The notes under the pieces are model-generated. The model saw only the letters and a list, made by a program, of their open reading frames with translations. It ran no database searches and was not told the origin of the DNA. From Tepidibacillus decaturensis (GTDB lineage Bacteria > Bacillota > Bacilli > Tepidibacillales > Tepidibacillaceae), in NCBI RefSeq assembly GCF_001561915.1, contig NZ_LSKU01000001.1:814628-878627 (forward strand): a stretch of 64,000 nucleotides of DNA, written 5' to 3'. Positions 9,906 to 18,992 of this stretch are shown piece after piece; position 1 is the first letter of the stretch, and every line of letters begins with the position of its first letter. A program made the translations under genes and the position numbers.

Positions 9906-10466
9906 TCATGGGTTTACTTCACTTTCATTTTCTTTTTCAAGTAAGAATCCCGCTTTTTTAAAAGCTAGGCAAACCTCATCTAGTTGTTCAATTGTGTCTG
10001 CCTCAAGGGTGTGAAGATGGGTACCTTCTGTTAAGTCTGAAAGATAGGAAGCTTTGGAGTCTTCCATTTTTTGAATGAATTGTTTTACATCTCTCCTATT
10101 TTTTATGACAAGGGAGGCAGTCATTTCTCCATATATTGGATGTTCTATGATCACATCTCTGATAAATACACCATGATCAACAATTAGATTAAGCTCTGCC
10201 TCAGTCTGAGCAGGGGTATGATTACAAGCTATGATTCTCTTAAAGGAATGAGCTGATTCCTTTTCACGCAAATATACATAACCTTGAGCAGTTGCAATAA
10301 TAGGTTCATTTTTTGCTTTTAATAAGGAAATATCTTGGACAATGACTTGTCTACTAACATTTAGTTTCTCAGCTAGTATTTGCCCCGTCAATGGTTCTTC
10401 ACTTTCTTTTAGCCATTGTAAAAGAATTCTTCTTCTTTCTTCACCAGAACGCTTTCTTTCATCCAC
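9906..10466 (-). CDS. niaR: niacin-responsive transcriptional repressor, HTH plus 3H domain
   Basis: This protein resembles NiaR (YrxA), which represses NAD biosynthesis or niacin uptake genes when nicotinic acid is bound. It has an N-terminal HTH_11-type domain (RRRILLQWLKESEEPLTGQ, then LAEKLNVSRQVIVQDISLLK). A 3H domain follows, with conserved histidines in CNHTPAQ, EHPIYGEM and GTHLHTLEA, expected to bind metal and ligand. The GTG at 10466 is preferred over an upstream ATG at 10496 because GAGGTGAT lies just before it. It is a single gene whose target operons were not seen in this window. Confidence 0.87.
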   Translation of the reverse strand: MDERKRSGEERRRILLQWLKESEEPLTGQILAEKLNVSRQVIVQDISLLKAKNEPIIATAQGYVYLREKESAHSFKRIIACNHTPAQTEAELNLIVDHGVFIRDVIIEHPIYGEMTASLVIKNRRDVKQFIQKMEDSKASYLSDLTEGTHLHTLEADTIEQLDEVCLAFKKAGFLLEKENESEVNP

Positions 10467-10586
10467 CTTAATCACCTCTAGAAAAAGCACTTTCACTCAA
10501 CTCTATTATAACGTAAAAATAGACATTTCCCTAGCACTTTGCTTATTTTTCAATCATAGGATGTCATTGGAAAGGAAGTGATTGAA

Positions 10587-11018
10587 ATGAATGAAATAGA
10601 AAAATTAATATTTGATATCGAACGGGTTTTTGCCAATCATCTGAATAAGTGGCTGAATACCAGTTCTATGATCTCAGGATTATTAGATGATTCACAGGTT
10701 AAAATAAGAGAGAAGGAAAATAAAATACATGTGTCTCTTGATATTCCTGGCCTAACAAAAGAGCATCAATTAGATCTAAATGTTCACAATGATCACCTTA
10801 TCGTTCAAGGTACAATAGAAAAAATTAATGATGTAAGGTCAGATCATGGAAAAAGAATAAAAAATCATTATTCTGAGTATTTTTATAGAACCGTTCCATT
10901 ACCTGCTAAAGTTACAACCAAAGGTGCTATTGCTAAATATGAAGATGGGGTATTAAAAGTAGAACTCAAAAAGATTGCAGAATTAGAAGATGGAAGAATC
11001 GATATTCTATTTAAATAA
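10587..11018 (+). CDS. Hsp20/alpha-crystallin family small heat shock protein
   Basis: This is a chaperone of the small heat shock family that holds unfolding proteins in an ATP-independent way. The alpha-crystallin domain occupies about residues 45-143 and includes VSLDIPGLTKEH, the EYFYRTVPLP strand and the end motif AKYEDGVLKVELKK. It lacks an obvious C-terminal IXI motif beyond IDILFK. The ATG at 10587, 8 nt after AAGGAAG, is preferred to the GTG at 10578. It stands alone, followed by a terminator. Confidence 0.85.
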   Translation: MNEIEKLIFDIERVFANHLNKWLNTSSMISGLLDDSQVKIREKENKIHVSLDIPGLTKEHQLDLNVHNDHLIVQGTIEKINDVRSDHGKRIKNHYSEYFYRTVPLPAKVTTKGAIAKYEDGVLKVELKKIAELEDGRIDILFK

Positions 11019-11051
11019 AAAGCATGGAGTAACTGCCACCATGCTTTTTTT
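11017..11051 (+). terminator. terminator after the Hsp20 gene
   Basis: AAAAGCATGG pairs with CCATGCTTTT around an 11-nt loop and is followed by T7. The A-rich 5' side also allows use by the convergent gene. Confidence 0.8.
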
Positions 11052-11062
11052 GTTGAGTTTAT

Positions 11063-11410
11063 TTAAGAAAAACTAAAAATTTGGCTGGTATGTTCTTTTT
11101 GGTTTCGGATCAAAACCCATTTATGATTTACTGTGATTTCATAATATTCATCAGATCCGAAACGATGGGCAAGGAAGAGGCCGGATGATTTGGGCTTAAT
11201 CAGATAATATTGGCTTGTTTTATACAGATAAACGGTAATATTCAAATGTTCACGTGTGATTTTGGCATAGGACTGGTTCGTATAATCATAAATTTGGTCA
11301 CCATAAGAATAACTAAATTGTTCACCTGTTGAACTATTTGTTAATGTCGTAATTTTTTTCCCAGTAATCTGTCTTGCAACAATATAGGATAAGAGAGGTT
11401 CAATGTTCAA
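11063..11410 (-). CDS. hypothetical protein
   Basis: This is an unrecognised protein of about 116 aa that looks mostly beta-stranded (KITTLTNSSTGEQFSYSYGD, YYLIKPKSSGLFLAHRF). It has no signal peptide and no catalytic motif. The TTG at 11410 directly follows a strong GGAGGTGATTGAA site. The longer frame to 11509 runs through the likely promoter region, so it is not favoured. It is transcribed away from ccdA and convergent with the Hsp20 gene. Confidence 0.6.
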   Translation of the reverse strand: MNIEPLLSYIVARQITGKKITTLTNSSTGEQFSYSYGDQIYDYTNQSYAKITREHLNITVYLYKTSQYYLIKPKSSGLFLAHRFGSDEYYEITVNHKWVLIRNQKEHTSQIFSFS

Positions 11411-11499
11411 TTCAATCACCTCCAGAAATAAAAACCAATTATCTAAGATTATTCTATTATATGAATGGGATAGAGATGAGGTGTCTTGATTTCTAGTAG

Positions 11500-11527
11500 T
11501 TGACATCAAAATATGGTAAGCTTAAAT
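11500..11527 (+). promoter_or_regulatory. sigma-A promoter of ccdA
   Basis: TTGACA at 11500-11505 and TTAAAT at 11522-11527 have a 16-bp spacer, about 40 bp before the ccdA start. Confidence 0.6.
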
Positions 11528-11566
11528 TAAATAAATGAACCATTTCCTTAAGGAGGTTTTGTCATA

Positions 11567-12283
11567 GTGGATGGAGCTAGTATTAATATCTGGATTGCTT
11601 TTGGGGCAGGAATCTTATCCTTTTTATCACCTTGTGTTTTACCGTTGTATCCATCATATCTTTCTTATATTACAGGAATATCTGTAGACCAATTAAAAAA
11701 TGATTTTAGTAAAAAAGAGATAAGAAACCGTGCGCTCATGCACACTTTATTTTTTGTTATAGGTTTTTCTATTATCTTTATTTCCTTAGGGTTTGGAGCA
11801 AGTTTTGTGGGCAATCTATTTTATGAATTTCAGGATATTGTGAGGAAATTAGGTGCTGTTCTCATTATTTTAATGGGATTAGTCATTACAGGTTGGGTTA
11901 AATGGAATTGGTTAATGAAGGAGAAACGATTTGAGTTAAAAAATAAACCGACTGGTTATCTTGGCTCAACGTTAATAGGAGTCAGTTTTGCAGCAGGATG
12001 GACGCCTTGTGTCGGGCCAATTTTAGCGATGATACTTACTTTAGCTGCTTCCGACCCATCACAAGGAATCATTCTACTTATTGCTTATAGTTTTGGTTTT
12101 GCCATTCCCTTTTTTATTATGGCTTTCTTTATTAGCCAAACCAGGTGGATTCTACGTTACTCCGATAAAATCATGAAAATCGGGGGAGTGATTCTGATTT
12201 TAATTGGTCTTTTACTATTTACAGATCAATTAAGTAAGATTACTGTCTATCTCACAAAGTGGTTTGGTGTCAGCTGGTTTTAA
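11567..12283 (+). CDS. ccdA: cytochrome c biogenesis protein CcdA
   Basis: This is a polytopic membrane protein with six predicted helices. It carries reducing equivalents from thioredoxin to extracytoplasmic thiol-disulfide proteins for cytochrome c maturation and spore assembly. The redox cysteines are in FLSPCVLPLYPSYLSYI (helix 1) and GWTPCVGPILA (helix 4). The GTG start at 11567 follows AAGGAGG. It is monocistronic between its own promoter and a terminator. In Bacillus, CcdA is also needed for StoA-dependent cortex synthesis, which fits this sporulation-rich region. Confidence 0.92.
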   Translation: MDGASINIWIAFGAGILSFLSPCVLPLYPSYLSYITGISVDQLKNDFSKKEIRNRALMHTLFFVIGFSIIFISLGFGASFVGNLFYEFQDIVRKLGAVLIILMGLVITGWVKWNWLMKEKRFELKNKPTGYLGSTLIGVSFAAGWTPCVGPILAMILTLAASDPSQGIILLIAYSFGFAIPFFIMAFFISQTRWILRYSDKIMKIGGVILILIGLLLFTDQLSKITVYLTKWFGVSWF

Positions 12284-12299
12284 ATACAAATTTTTATTT

Positions 12300-12330
12300 A
12301 AAGACTGATCTTATTTTCAGTCTTTTTTTT
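12300..12330 (+). terminator. terminator after ccdA
   Basis: AAAGACTGA pairs with TCAGTCTTT around a short loop and is followed by a T8 run at 12323-12330. Confidence 0.85.
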
Positions 12331-12369
12331 GTTTTCTGATCATATGTAAGTAGAAAAGGGGGGATGGAG

Positions 12370-13292
12370 ATGTTAGTTGATGCGGTGATTGAAGGTGGAG
12401 GTATAAAAGCAATCGGACTGGTTGGTGCAATCTTTGAGGCTGAGAAAAGAGGATACCAGTGGAATCGTTTGGCTGGAACTTCCGCTGGATCAATGATTGC
12501 TGCAATGCTAGCAGCTGGTTATACGGCTTCTGAATTAAAGGATGAACTGATGAATTTAGACTATAAAAAATTTATTCAAAAAAAGGAATCGAAATCCCCT
12601 TTCTTGGAGCAGCATTTAACCTGATATTTAAACTTGGTATTCATTCTGGTGATTATATTGAACAATGGTTAAGTGAAAAATTACGAGTAAAAGGGGTAAG
12701 AGCATTTGGTGATTTAGAGAAGACATTATATATTATCGCCTCAGATATTACGAGTGGGGAAATGTTAGTTCTCCCTCAAGACTTAACTCGTTATGGTGTA
12801 GACCCTTTAACCTTTGATATTGCAAGAGCAGTAAGGATGAGCTCAAGTTTGCCATTTTACTTTCAACCTGTAAAATTTAAAGGTTTATATAACAAAAAAC
12901 TGGATCATTATATTGTTGATGGTGGACTTTTAAGCAACTTTCCAGTTTGGATTTTTGATGATGATGGATCCTCAAAGTGGCCCACTTTTGGTTTTCGACT
13001 TGTTTCAGAAAAAACAGGGCAACCCAATAAGATAAATGGACCAATATCTTTAGGATATTCACTGATTAGTACAATGGTAGAAGCTCACGACACCCGCCAT
13101 ATTAAAGAAAAAGATTATGTTCGATCAATCTTAGTCCCAACACTTGGGGTCAATACCACAGATTTTGATCTAAATAAAGAAAAAAGGGATGAATTATTTG
13201 AGTCAGGAGTGAAAGCTGCGAAGAACTTTTTTGACCAATGGAACTATATTAGATATACATTCCAATATCGTCAATCAAAAAAGACACCCTAA
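12370..13292 (+). CDS. yqhO: patatin-like phospholipase (YqhO type), frameshifted in this sequence
   Basis: This is a patatin-family Ser-Asp acyl hydrolase. The oxyanion glycines are EGGGIKAIG at the N-terminus. The nucleophile serine is in GTSAGSM, and the catalytic Asp is in the VDGGLLSNFPVW block. The frame breaks at an A7 run (12578-12584). One extra A reads FIQKKGIEIPFLGAAFNLIF and rejoins the downstream frame, giving about 307 aa. The ATG at 12370 is chosen because the upstream ATG at 12364 abuts the G-rich ribosome binding site. Its position before yqhP and yqhQ matches B. subtilis yqhO. The physiological substrate is unknown. Confidence 0.87.
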
Positions 13293-13334
13293 TCGAAAGA
13301 TTAAGATGTCAATATTTATACTTTTGTGGATTTT

Positions 13335-13598
13335 TTATTTATCTTGATCCTTTTTTCCTGGTATTACTTTAAATGGATTCTCTTTATGCTTCCGATATTT
13401 TTTTGGCTTGGGAGTTGCTTTATTGGGCCTATATCCTCGCTTTTTTAGCTGCTTTTCGGGATGTTTAAGGAAATAAAAGATTAGAACAAAAATCACAATG
13501 GGAATAAGGACCCCAATAGGATTACTAACAAAGGTTTTTGCTATTCCAATGATGAAAAGAAAAATAAAAACCCAAGTAATGGCACCTAATCGCTTCAT
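13335..13598 (-). CDS. yqhP: SA1362/YqhP-family small membrane protein
   Basis: This is a protein of about 87 aa with two adjacent hydrophobic segments (residues 5-40) and a very basic tail (KHPEKQLKKRGYRPNKA). Synteny with yqhO and yqhQ identifies it as YqhP/SA1362-like, whose function is unknown. The ATG at 13598 follows GAGGGAG; the longer frame to 13619 is less likely. It starts 20 nt after the yqhQ stop and is probably cotranscribed with it. Confidence 0.75.
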   Translation of the reverse strand: MKRLGAITWVFIFLFIIGIAKTFVSNPIGVLIPIVIFVLIFYFLKHPEKQLKKRGYRPNKATPKPKKYRKHKENPFKVIPGKKDQDK

Positions 13599-13618
13599 TA
13601 AACTCCCTCTTTCTATCA

Positions 13619-14556
13619 TTACATAACTAACATTTTTTCTTTTGTATCTAATTCTCTCATTCGATTAAAAGCAGCAATCGATACTTCAATTTGATCATCT
13701 TCTGGTTCCTTTGTAGTCAATGTTTGTAACCAAATCCCTGGAAGGCCAAACCACTTAAGAACAGGAATTTCCCTTACTGAATTCGTTAAACGTAATACTT
13801 CATAGGAAACACCAATAACAAGTGGAATCAATGCAATACGTTGTATAATTCGATCCCAAATTGAATCGTAAGGAGAAATAAATTGGTTATAGAGTGAATA
13901 GATAATGACACCGATGATGACAGACAAGATAATAAAGCTACTTCCACAACGATAGTGAAAACGAGAATACTTTTTGACGTTTTCTACTGTTAGTGGGGAA
14001 CCGGCTTCAAATGCATTTATTACTTTATGTTCAGCACCATGATACTGAAATAATCGTTTAATAAATGGGGTTTGCGATATCGCAATAATATAGGCGAATA
14101 ATAAGACAATCTTAATTCCACCTTCAATAAGGTTATTAAAAAATTGGTTAGGAACCAAACGGCCAAATAAGAGATCGGCAAGGAATGCAGGTAAAACAGT
14201 AAATAATAATTTGCCGAAAATCAAGGAAAGGACACCAACAATGGCTACACCAAAGATCATGGTTAATTTAGAAGTGTCTTCTTTGATTTCCTCTCCAGGA
14301 TTGACATCGAATCGTTCGGTAGAAAAATTTAAATGTTTAGATCCATTTGCACTCGATTGAATCAAAGCGACAATTCCCCGAAGAAAAGGAATTTTTTTAG
14401 TTTTTTTATAATTTGGTTTTCATGATTGTTTATTTGAAAAAAATCTATACTTTGATCTTTTCTTCGAATAGCAGTCACTGTTACATTTTTACCACCAAAC
14501 ATAACACCTTCAACCACTGCTTGACCACCGTACATTGGACAGGTTTTATTGGACAA
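13619..14556 (-). CDS. yqhQ: DUF1385 membrane protein YqhQ, frameshifted in this sequence
   Basis: This is a DUF1385 protein of about 312 aa. The N-terminal signature is MYGGQAVVEGVMFGG. Several membrane helices follow, along with the conserved block FQYHGAEHKVINAFEAG. Its function is unknown; related genes often sit beside prmC/prfA or in the yqh cluster. The frame breaks at T7 on the plus strand (14392-14398; the neighbouring T7 at 14401-14407 is an alternative). One more base gives LKKIPFLRGIVALIQSS, the family consensus. The start is the TTG at 14556 behind GAGGTGATT. Confidence 0.87.
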
Positions 14557-14726
14557 AAAAATCACCTCAACTATGAACATCTACGTTTGATATTTGTACC
14601 TTTTATTTTACACGATTTATTCTTTGGTACCAAGAAGTAAAAATTTTTGTACAGTATAGATTTTTCCAATCTTCAAATAATATTTCATAGATTTACTCAA
14701 ATTTTTTACTAAAAGGGAGGATCGGT

Positions 14727-15194
14727 ATGGAACTTTTTATTAAACGTTTCATTGATTTATTGGATGAGATGATACCTGTCTCAATGGTTCATACTTTAAT
14801 TGAACAACCTTTAGGAGCTGTTATCCATGATAGTTATGTAAGAATTCATGCGAGAATAGACTTAGCAGATGAGGATAGTCCATATGTTGAAATAGAATTG
14901 TATCCCTATCATCCAAATCAAATGGATTGTTTATATGCTTTTACATTTCCCCAAAAAGGGATACTAGTAAATGAAAATGATTTTGTCAATAAACTTAAAG
15001 AACAAGAGGAATTAAAAATACAAAAAGTTACTTCTATTGAGGAAAATGAAGATTACTTTTATGAAGTGTTTTATGAGGAACAGATGAAGATTCCGGAAAA
15101 CAATGCAAAAAAAGATGAACTTATCGATCAGATGATTTCAAAAATAAAAGATTGGTTGTATATCAGTGGATTTCATAGTACTGAAGAGGAGTAA
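14727..15194 (+). CDS. hypothetical protein
   Basis: This is an acidic 155-aa protein with no recognised domain. The N-terminal half is probably amphipathic alpha/beta (FIKRFIDLLDEMIPVSM). The middle carries many aromatic and acidic residues (YVEIELYPYHPNQMDCLY), and the C-terminal helix ends in GFHSTEEE. It has a good AAGGGAGG ribosome binding site and lies 9 bp before yqhR, so the pair is likely cotranscribed. No membrane segment or signal peptide is visible. Confidence 0.7.
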   Translation: MELFIKRFIDLLDEMIPVSMVHTLIEQPLGAVIHDSYVRIHARIDLADEDSPYVEIELYPYHPNQMDCLYAFTFPQKGILVNENDFVNKLKEQEELKIQKVTSIEENEDYFYEVFYEEQMKIPENNAKKDELIDQMISKIKDWLYISGFHSTEEE

Positions 15195-15203
15195 TTTAAG
15201 TAG

Positions 15204-15680
15204 ATGAAGAATCAAGAACAGAACCAATCAACACGAGTGAGAAAGAAAAAATTTCATATGGCCATTTCGATCGGTATATCAGCAGGCATTTTATGGGGGC
15301 TTATGTCACTAGTGATGTATTATCTACAATTCACAGATGTAGGGCCATCGATCTTCGCAAAGCCATTTTTAAATCCCGATTATGATTTGAAATGGCAAGG
15401 TCATTTTGTCGGTCTGGGTTTCTTTATTTTTTATGCGCTCATTGCTGCTTTTCTTTATGCGAAATTTTTAGCAAAATATAAAAGTCCATGGGTTGGGATT
15501 GCTTATGGCCTAGCATTATGGGCTTTTGTTTTTATAGTACTTAATCCATTACTTAATCTGACAAAACCTTTAAAAGAGTTAGGGTGGAATACCAATTCCG
15601 TTATGTTTTCCTTATTTATTTTAATTGGCCTTTTTATTGGTTACTCTTTATCTGCTGAATTTAACAATCAAGAGGAATAA
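15204..15680 (+). CDS. yqhR: YqhR-family membrane protein
   Basis: This is a 158-aa protein with a charged N-terminus (KNQEQNQSTRVRKKKFH) and four predicted membrane helices. YqhR-like proteins occur in sporulating Bacillales between yqhQ and aroQ (yqhS), exactly as here; their function is unknown. A WGLMSLVMYYLQFTDVGPSI segment between helices is typical. The next gene, aroQ, has a possible promoter of its own. Confidence 0.8.
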   Translation: MKNQEQNQSTRVRKKKFHMAISIGISAGILWGLMSLVMYYLQFTDVGPSIFAKPFLNPDYDLKWQGHFVGLGFFIFYALIAAFLYAKFLAKYKSPWVGIAYGLALWAFVFIVLNPLLNLTKPLKELGWNTNSVMFSLFILIGLFIGYSLSAEFNNQEE

Positions 15681-15704
15681 AGAAATGAATAATGGAACAC
15701 TCTG

Positions 15705-15732
15705 TTCAAATACTCATCATTTGTGATAAAAT
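15705..15732 (+). promoter_or_regulatory. possible promoter of aroQ
   Basis: TTCAAA at 15705-15710 and TAAAAT at 15727-15732 have a 16-bp spacer in the yqhR-aroQ gap. This is a weak match. Confidence 0.3.
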
Positions 15733-15768
15733 ATTTTGGAAAAATGGCAAATTAAAATGGTGAGTAAA

Positions 15769-16224
15769 ATGAAAAAAATTTTTGTAGTTAACGGACCCAA
15801 TCTTAATATGTTAGGAAAAAGAGAACCAACGATCTATGGAACAGCATCATTAGAACAATTAACTCATTTAATGGAGGAAAAGGCTCAAGAATTAGGAATG
15901 GATGTTGCCTTTTACCAGTCAAATCATGAAGGGGAAATCATTGATCAGATTCAAGGAACTTTAGGGAAATATGATGGAATGATTATTAATCCTGGAGCGT
16001 TTACCCATTATAGTTATGCAATTTCTGATGCGATATCTGCTGTACAAATTCCAACCGTTGAAGTACATATTTCTAACATCTATAGGCGTGAATCTTTTCG
16101 TCATCACTCTGTGATAGCACCTGTTTCGGTTGGACAAATCTCGGGATTAGGAATGTATGGTTATTTTGCTGCACTGCAATTTTTCGCGGACTTTTTTAAG
16201 TTCCATAAAAGTAGTGGGAATTAA
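15769..16224 (+). CDS. aroQ: type II 3-dehydroquinate dehydratase
   Basis: This enzyme dehydrates 3-dehydroquinate to 3-dehydroshikimate in the shikimate pathway. The family motif FVVNGPNLNMLGKREPTIYG begins the protein. The catalytic tyrosine is in that block, and the histidine region is INPGAFTHYSYAI and VEVHISNIYRRESFRH. The length from the ATG at 15769 is 151 aa, as expected. Longer starts at 15736 or 15757 are possible but add a non-conserved tail. It is the YqhS orthologue by position, before the Xaa-Pro peptidase. Confidence 0.92.
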   Translation: MKKIFVVNGPNLNMLGKREPTIYGTASLEQLTHLMEEKAQELGMDVAFYQSNHEGEIIDQIQGTLGKYDGMIINPGAFTHYSYAISDAISAVQIPTVEVHISNIYRRESFRHHSVIAPVSVGQISGLGMYGYFAALQFFADFFKFHKSSGN

Positions 16225-16293
16225 TCTCGAAGTTAATAGTTACTTTTGAAGCTGAATGACTGGGTGTTGCCAATTAGGGAAGGAGGGAATGGA

Positions 16294-17364
16294 ATGGAGA
16301 AACGAATAGAAAGACTTAGAAAAACGTTTAAAGACCTTCAAATTGAAGGTATGTTAATCACAAGTGCGAGTAATAGAAAATATATCAGTGGGTTTACAGG
16401 AAGTGCTGGCTATGTTCTAATAACTCAAAAGGATGCCATTTTTATAACAGATTTCCGTTATGTAGACCAAGCCAAAAATCAAGCTGTTTCTTATGAAGTC
16501 ATTCAACATCAAGGATCCATAGTTGAAACAGTAAATGAACAATTAAAACGATTAAGTATTCAAGTTTTGGGTTTTGAACAAGATTTTGTTACATATTCTC
16601 TTTATAAACAGTTTGAAGAAACATTTGTAAATATTGAACTCAAACCAATTTCACAAGTGATAGAAAAATTACGCATGATAAAAGATCCTAACGAAGTCTC
16701 TTTGATTCGTAAAGCAGCAGAGATTGCTGATCAAGCCTTTTCTTATATTCTGACAGCAATAAAGCCCGGGATGAAAGAAACTGATGTGGCTTTTCAATTA
16801 GAATGTAAGATGAGGGAATTGGGTGCAGAAGGTGCATCTTTTGATACGATTATAGCTTCAGGTTACCGCTCTGCAATGCCGCATGGGGTTGCAAGTGATA
16901 AAGTGATTCAATCTGGTGACTTGGTCACCATGGATTTCGGTGCTATCTATCAAGGATATGTATCTGACATTACAAGAACGATTATAATGGGTACGCCAAA
17001 CCAGAAGCAGAAAGAAATCTATCAGATTGTTCTTGAGGCCCAATTGAATGGTGTACAACATGTAAAGGCAGGTATGTCAGGAAAAGAAGCTGATGCACTA
17101 ACAAGAGATATTATCAGTAAATTTGGATATGGAGAATATTTTGGCCATAGCACAGGTCATGGAATTGGACTTGACGTACATGAGGGGCCGGGTTTATCCT
17201 TTAAAAGTGATATCATTTTGCAACCAGGAATGGTTGTTACCGTTGAACCGGGGATCTATATCACAGACTTCGGTGGTGTTCGAATAGAAGATGATGTATT
17301 GATCACGGATCATGGAAGAGAGATTATTACACAATCCACAAAAGAATTATTGATTATTGATTAG
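16294..17364 (+). CDS. yqhT: Xaa-Pro aminopeptidase-type M24 peptidase (YqhT)
   Basis: This is a 356-aa pita-bread metallopeptidase with an N-terminal creatinase domain (residues 1-125) and an M24 catalytic domain. The five metal ligands are visible: the two Asp in TMDFGAIYQGYVSDITRT, the His in GHSTGHGIGLDVHEGP, the Glu in VTVEPGIYI and the Glu in GVRIEDDVLIT. It is expected to remove N-terminal residues preceding proline. The ATG at 16294 follows AGGAGGG at 6 nt, so the longer frame from 16246 is rejected. It lies directly upstream of efp, the usual Bacillota pairing, possibly related to polyproline handling. Confidence 0.92.
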   Translation: MEKRIERLRKTFKDLQIEGMLITSASNRKYISGFTGSAGYVLITQKDAIFITDFRYVDQAKNQAVSYEVIQHQGSIVETVNEQLKRLSIQVLGFEQDFVTYSLYKQFEETFVNIELKPISQVIEKLRMIKDPNEVSLIRKAAEIADQAFSYILTAIKPGMKETDVAFQLECKMRELGAEGASFDTIIASGYRSAMPHGVASDKVIQSGDLVTMDFGAIYQGYVSDITRTIIMGTPNQKQKEIYQIVLEAQLNGVQHVKAGMSGKEADALTRDIISKFGYGEYFGHSTGHGIGLDVHEGPGLSFKSDIILQPGMVVTVEPGIYITDFGGVRIEDDVLITDHGREIITQSTKELLIID

Positions 17365-17392
17365 TATTCAATCATGATAGGAGGTTTTATTT

Positions 17393-17950
17393 TTGATTTC
17401 ATCAAATGATTTTCGTACAGGTTTAACGATTGAAGTAGATGGTGGTATTTGGACAGTTATTGAATTTCAACATGTAAAACCAGGTAAAGGGGCTGCATTT
17501 GTTCGTTCAAAATTAAAAAATATTAGAACAGGTGCAGTACAAGAAAAAACTTTCCGCGCCGGTGAAAAAATTGCTCGTGCACGAATTGAAACGAAGGAAA
17601 TGCAGTATTTATACAATAGCGGTGATGAGTATACCTTCATGGATACAGAGACATATGACCAAATTAACTTACCTGCATCACGTTTAGAACGTGAAATTAA
17701 TTTCCTTAAAGAAAACATGAATGTGTATATTATAAGTTATCAAGGTGAAGTAATTGGTGTTGATTTACCCAATACCGTTATCTTAGAAGTAGTTGACACA
17801 GAACCAGGAATAAAAGGTGATACCGCAACAGGTGGTTCCAAATCAGCAACTTTAGAAACTGGTTTAACGATTCAGGTTCCATTATTTATTAATGTTGGCG
17901 ATAAGTTAATTATTGATACACGAAGTGAAGCATACGTTTCTAGAGCGTAA
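17393..17950 (+). CDS. efp: translation elongation factor P
   Basis: EF-P is a 185-aa three-domain protein that binds between the P and E sites and rescues ribosomes stalled on polyproline. The N-terminal KOW-like domain carries the loop [14 protein letters not shown], whose tip lysine is the position modified in Bacillota. The TTG start at 17393 lies 8 nt after GGAGG. It follows the peptidase gene and ends at a terminator. Confidence 0.96.
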   Translation: MISSNDFRTGLTIEVDGGIWTVIEFQHVKPGKGAAFVRSKLKNIRTGAVQEKTFRAGEKIARARIETKEMQYLYNSGDEYTFMDTETYDQINLPASRLEREINFLKENMNVYIISYQGEVIGVDLPNTVILEVVDTEPGIKGDTATGGSKSATLETGLTIQVPLFINVGDKLIIDTRSEAYVSRA

Positions 17951-17986
17951 GTTAAAGATAAAACAAGAAAAGTTTCTTACATCAAC

Positions 17987-18019
17987 AAGCCCCCAATTTC
18001 AAAGGAAAAGGGGGCTTTT
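17987..18019 (+). terminator. terminator after efp
   Basis: AAGCCCCC pairs with GGGGGCTT around a 17-nt loop and is followed by TTTT. It lies between convergent efp and comB. Confidence 0.75.
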
Positions 18020-18032
18020 CAATATTCACCCT

Positions 18033-18755
18033 TTATATAATGATTGTAATGTCCTCGTGGGTAGCTACACAAGGGCAAATAGGATATAGATTGATTTGAC
18101 TACAAAAATGAATATCCTCCCCTAAACCTAATTGAATGAGTTTTCTTGCTGTTTCTGTTGTTTTTATCGTTTCAAATAAACCATTTTTATGAAATTTATA
18201 TACGGCGTACATCGCTTTAGCAAAATCATTTAATTCAAAGGTAATCGTATAATGCTTCATTAAGCGATCAATAAGAAAACCGGCAGCTAAACCGTCTTCA
18301 AGCGCAAATTCATTTCGCTCACCCACACATAGTAAGACTAAATCTTTTTTAAAATGCAAAGCTTGCTCGATACATTTATCACCATTTAAAAAACTTCCTA
18401 TTAATACTTCTTCTCCTTTTAATGCTTTATTGATTGCTCGAGTGCCATTTGTCGTGGTTAAGATGATACTTTTACCATTTAATTGTTGTTTAACAAAATC
18501 TAAAGGAGAATTTCCTAAATGAAAGTTAGAAATTTTCTTGAAAAATCGATCACCAGCTAATAAATACTCTTGTTTTTGACTTTGCAAATTTTTTGCCTGA
18601 CCTATTGTTTCAACGGGAACAATCATCTGAACACCATTAGCGATTGCAGTAATAATGGTGCTGGAGGTTCGAAGGGCATCGATAATGATAACTGTTTTAT
18701 TGAATAATTCTTCTGTTTTTATTTCATCTACATGAGAAACCACATCAATTCGCAT
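18033..18755 (-). CDS. comB: 2-phosphosulfolactate phosphatase
   Basis: This is a 240-aa ComB-family protein, Mg-dependent, that hydrolyses 2-phosphosulfolactate to sulfolactate. In Bacillus the homologue YitC serves sulfolactate accumulation in spores; in methanogens it serves coenzyme M synthesis. The metal and phosphate region IIDALRTSSTI is near the N-terminus and LTTTNGTRAI is in the middle. GAGFL-type conservation appears as EDGLAAGFLIDRL. It has a GGAAGGAG ribosome binding site. It sits alone between efp and yqhV with no ComA partner, so a spore sulfolactate role is inference. Confidence 0.88.
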   Translation of the reverse strand: MRIDVVSHVDEIKTEELFNKTVIIIDALRTSSTIITAIANGVQMIVPVETIGQAKNLQSQKQEYLLAGDRFFKKISNFHLGNSPLDFVKQQLNGKSIILTTTNGTRAINKALKGEEVLIGSFLNGDKCIEQALHFKKDLVLLCVGERNEFALEDGLAAGFLIDRLMKHYTITFELNDFAKAMYAVYKFHKNGLFETIKTTETARKLIQLGLGEDIHFCSQINLYPICPCVATHEDITIII

Positions 18756-18992
18756 TTTTCTTCTCCTTCCCTAAGGATTCCAGCACAAAAACGAACTTCT
18801 TTGCTTTCCTATACCTATTCCTTATGTCACAATATATGCATAAATTCTATAGATGAGCCAATTAAATTTAGCTTTTTATAAAATAATTTGATGTTTAGTG
18901 CCATTTTGGCACTCATTTTTTTTATAAAAAATAATAGAAATAATAGGAAGAGAGCTTTTCCATATTTCAAAAAAAATCTTGGGGGGCGGAAA

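Noticed and set aside
10520-10586. CIRCE element upstream of the Hsp20 gene
   Set aside because: CTAGCACTT resembles one half of CIRCE, but no GAGTGCTAA partner follows at the right distance.
12578-12584. Phase-variable (contingency) homopolymer switching
   Set aside because: The affected genes are mostly housekeeping (nrdJ, ispA, zwf, xseA), not surface or restriction genes, so phase variation is not a sensible general explanation.
18757-18870. SigE promoter for comB on the minus strand
   Set aside because: GCATATATT with a downstream GTATA is suggestive, but the -10 does not fit CATACAnT well enough to list.
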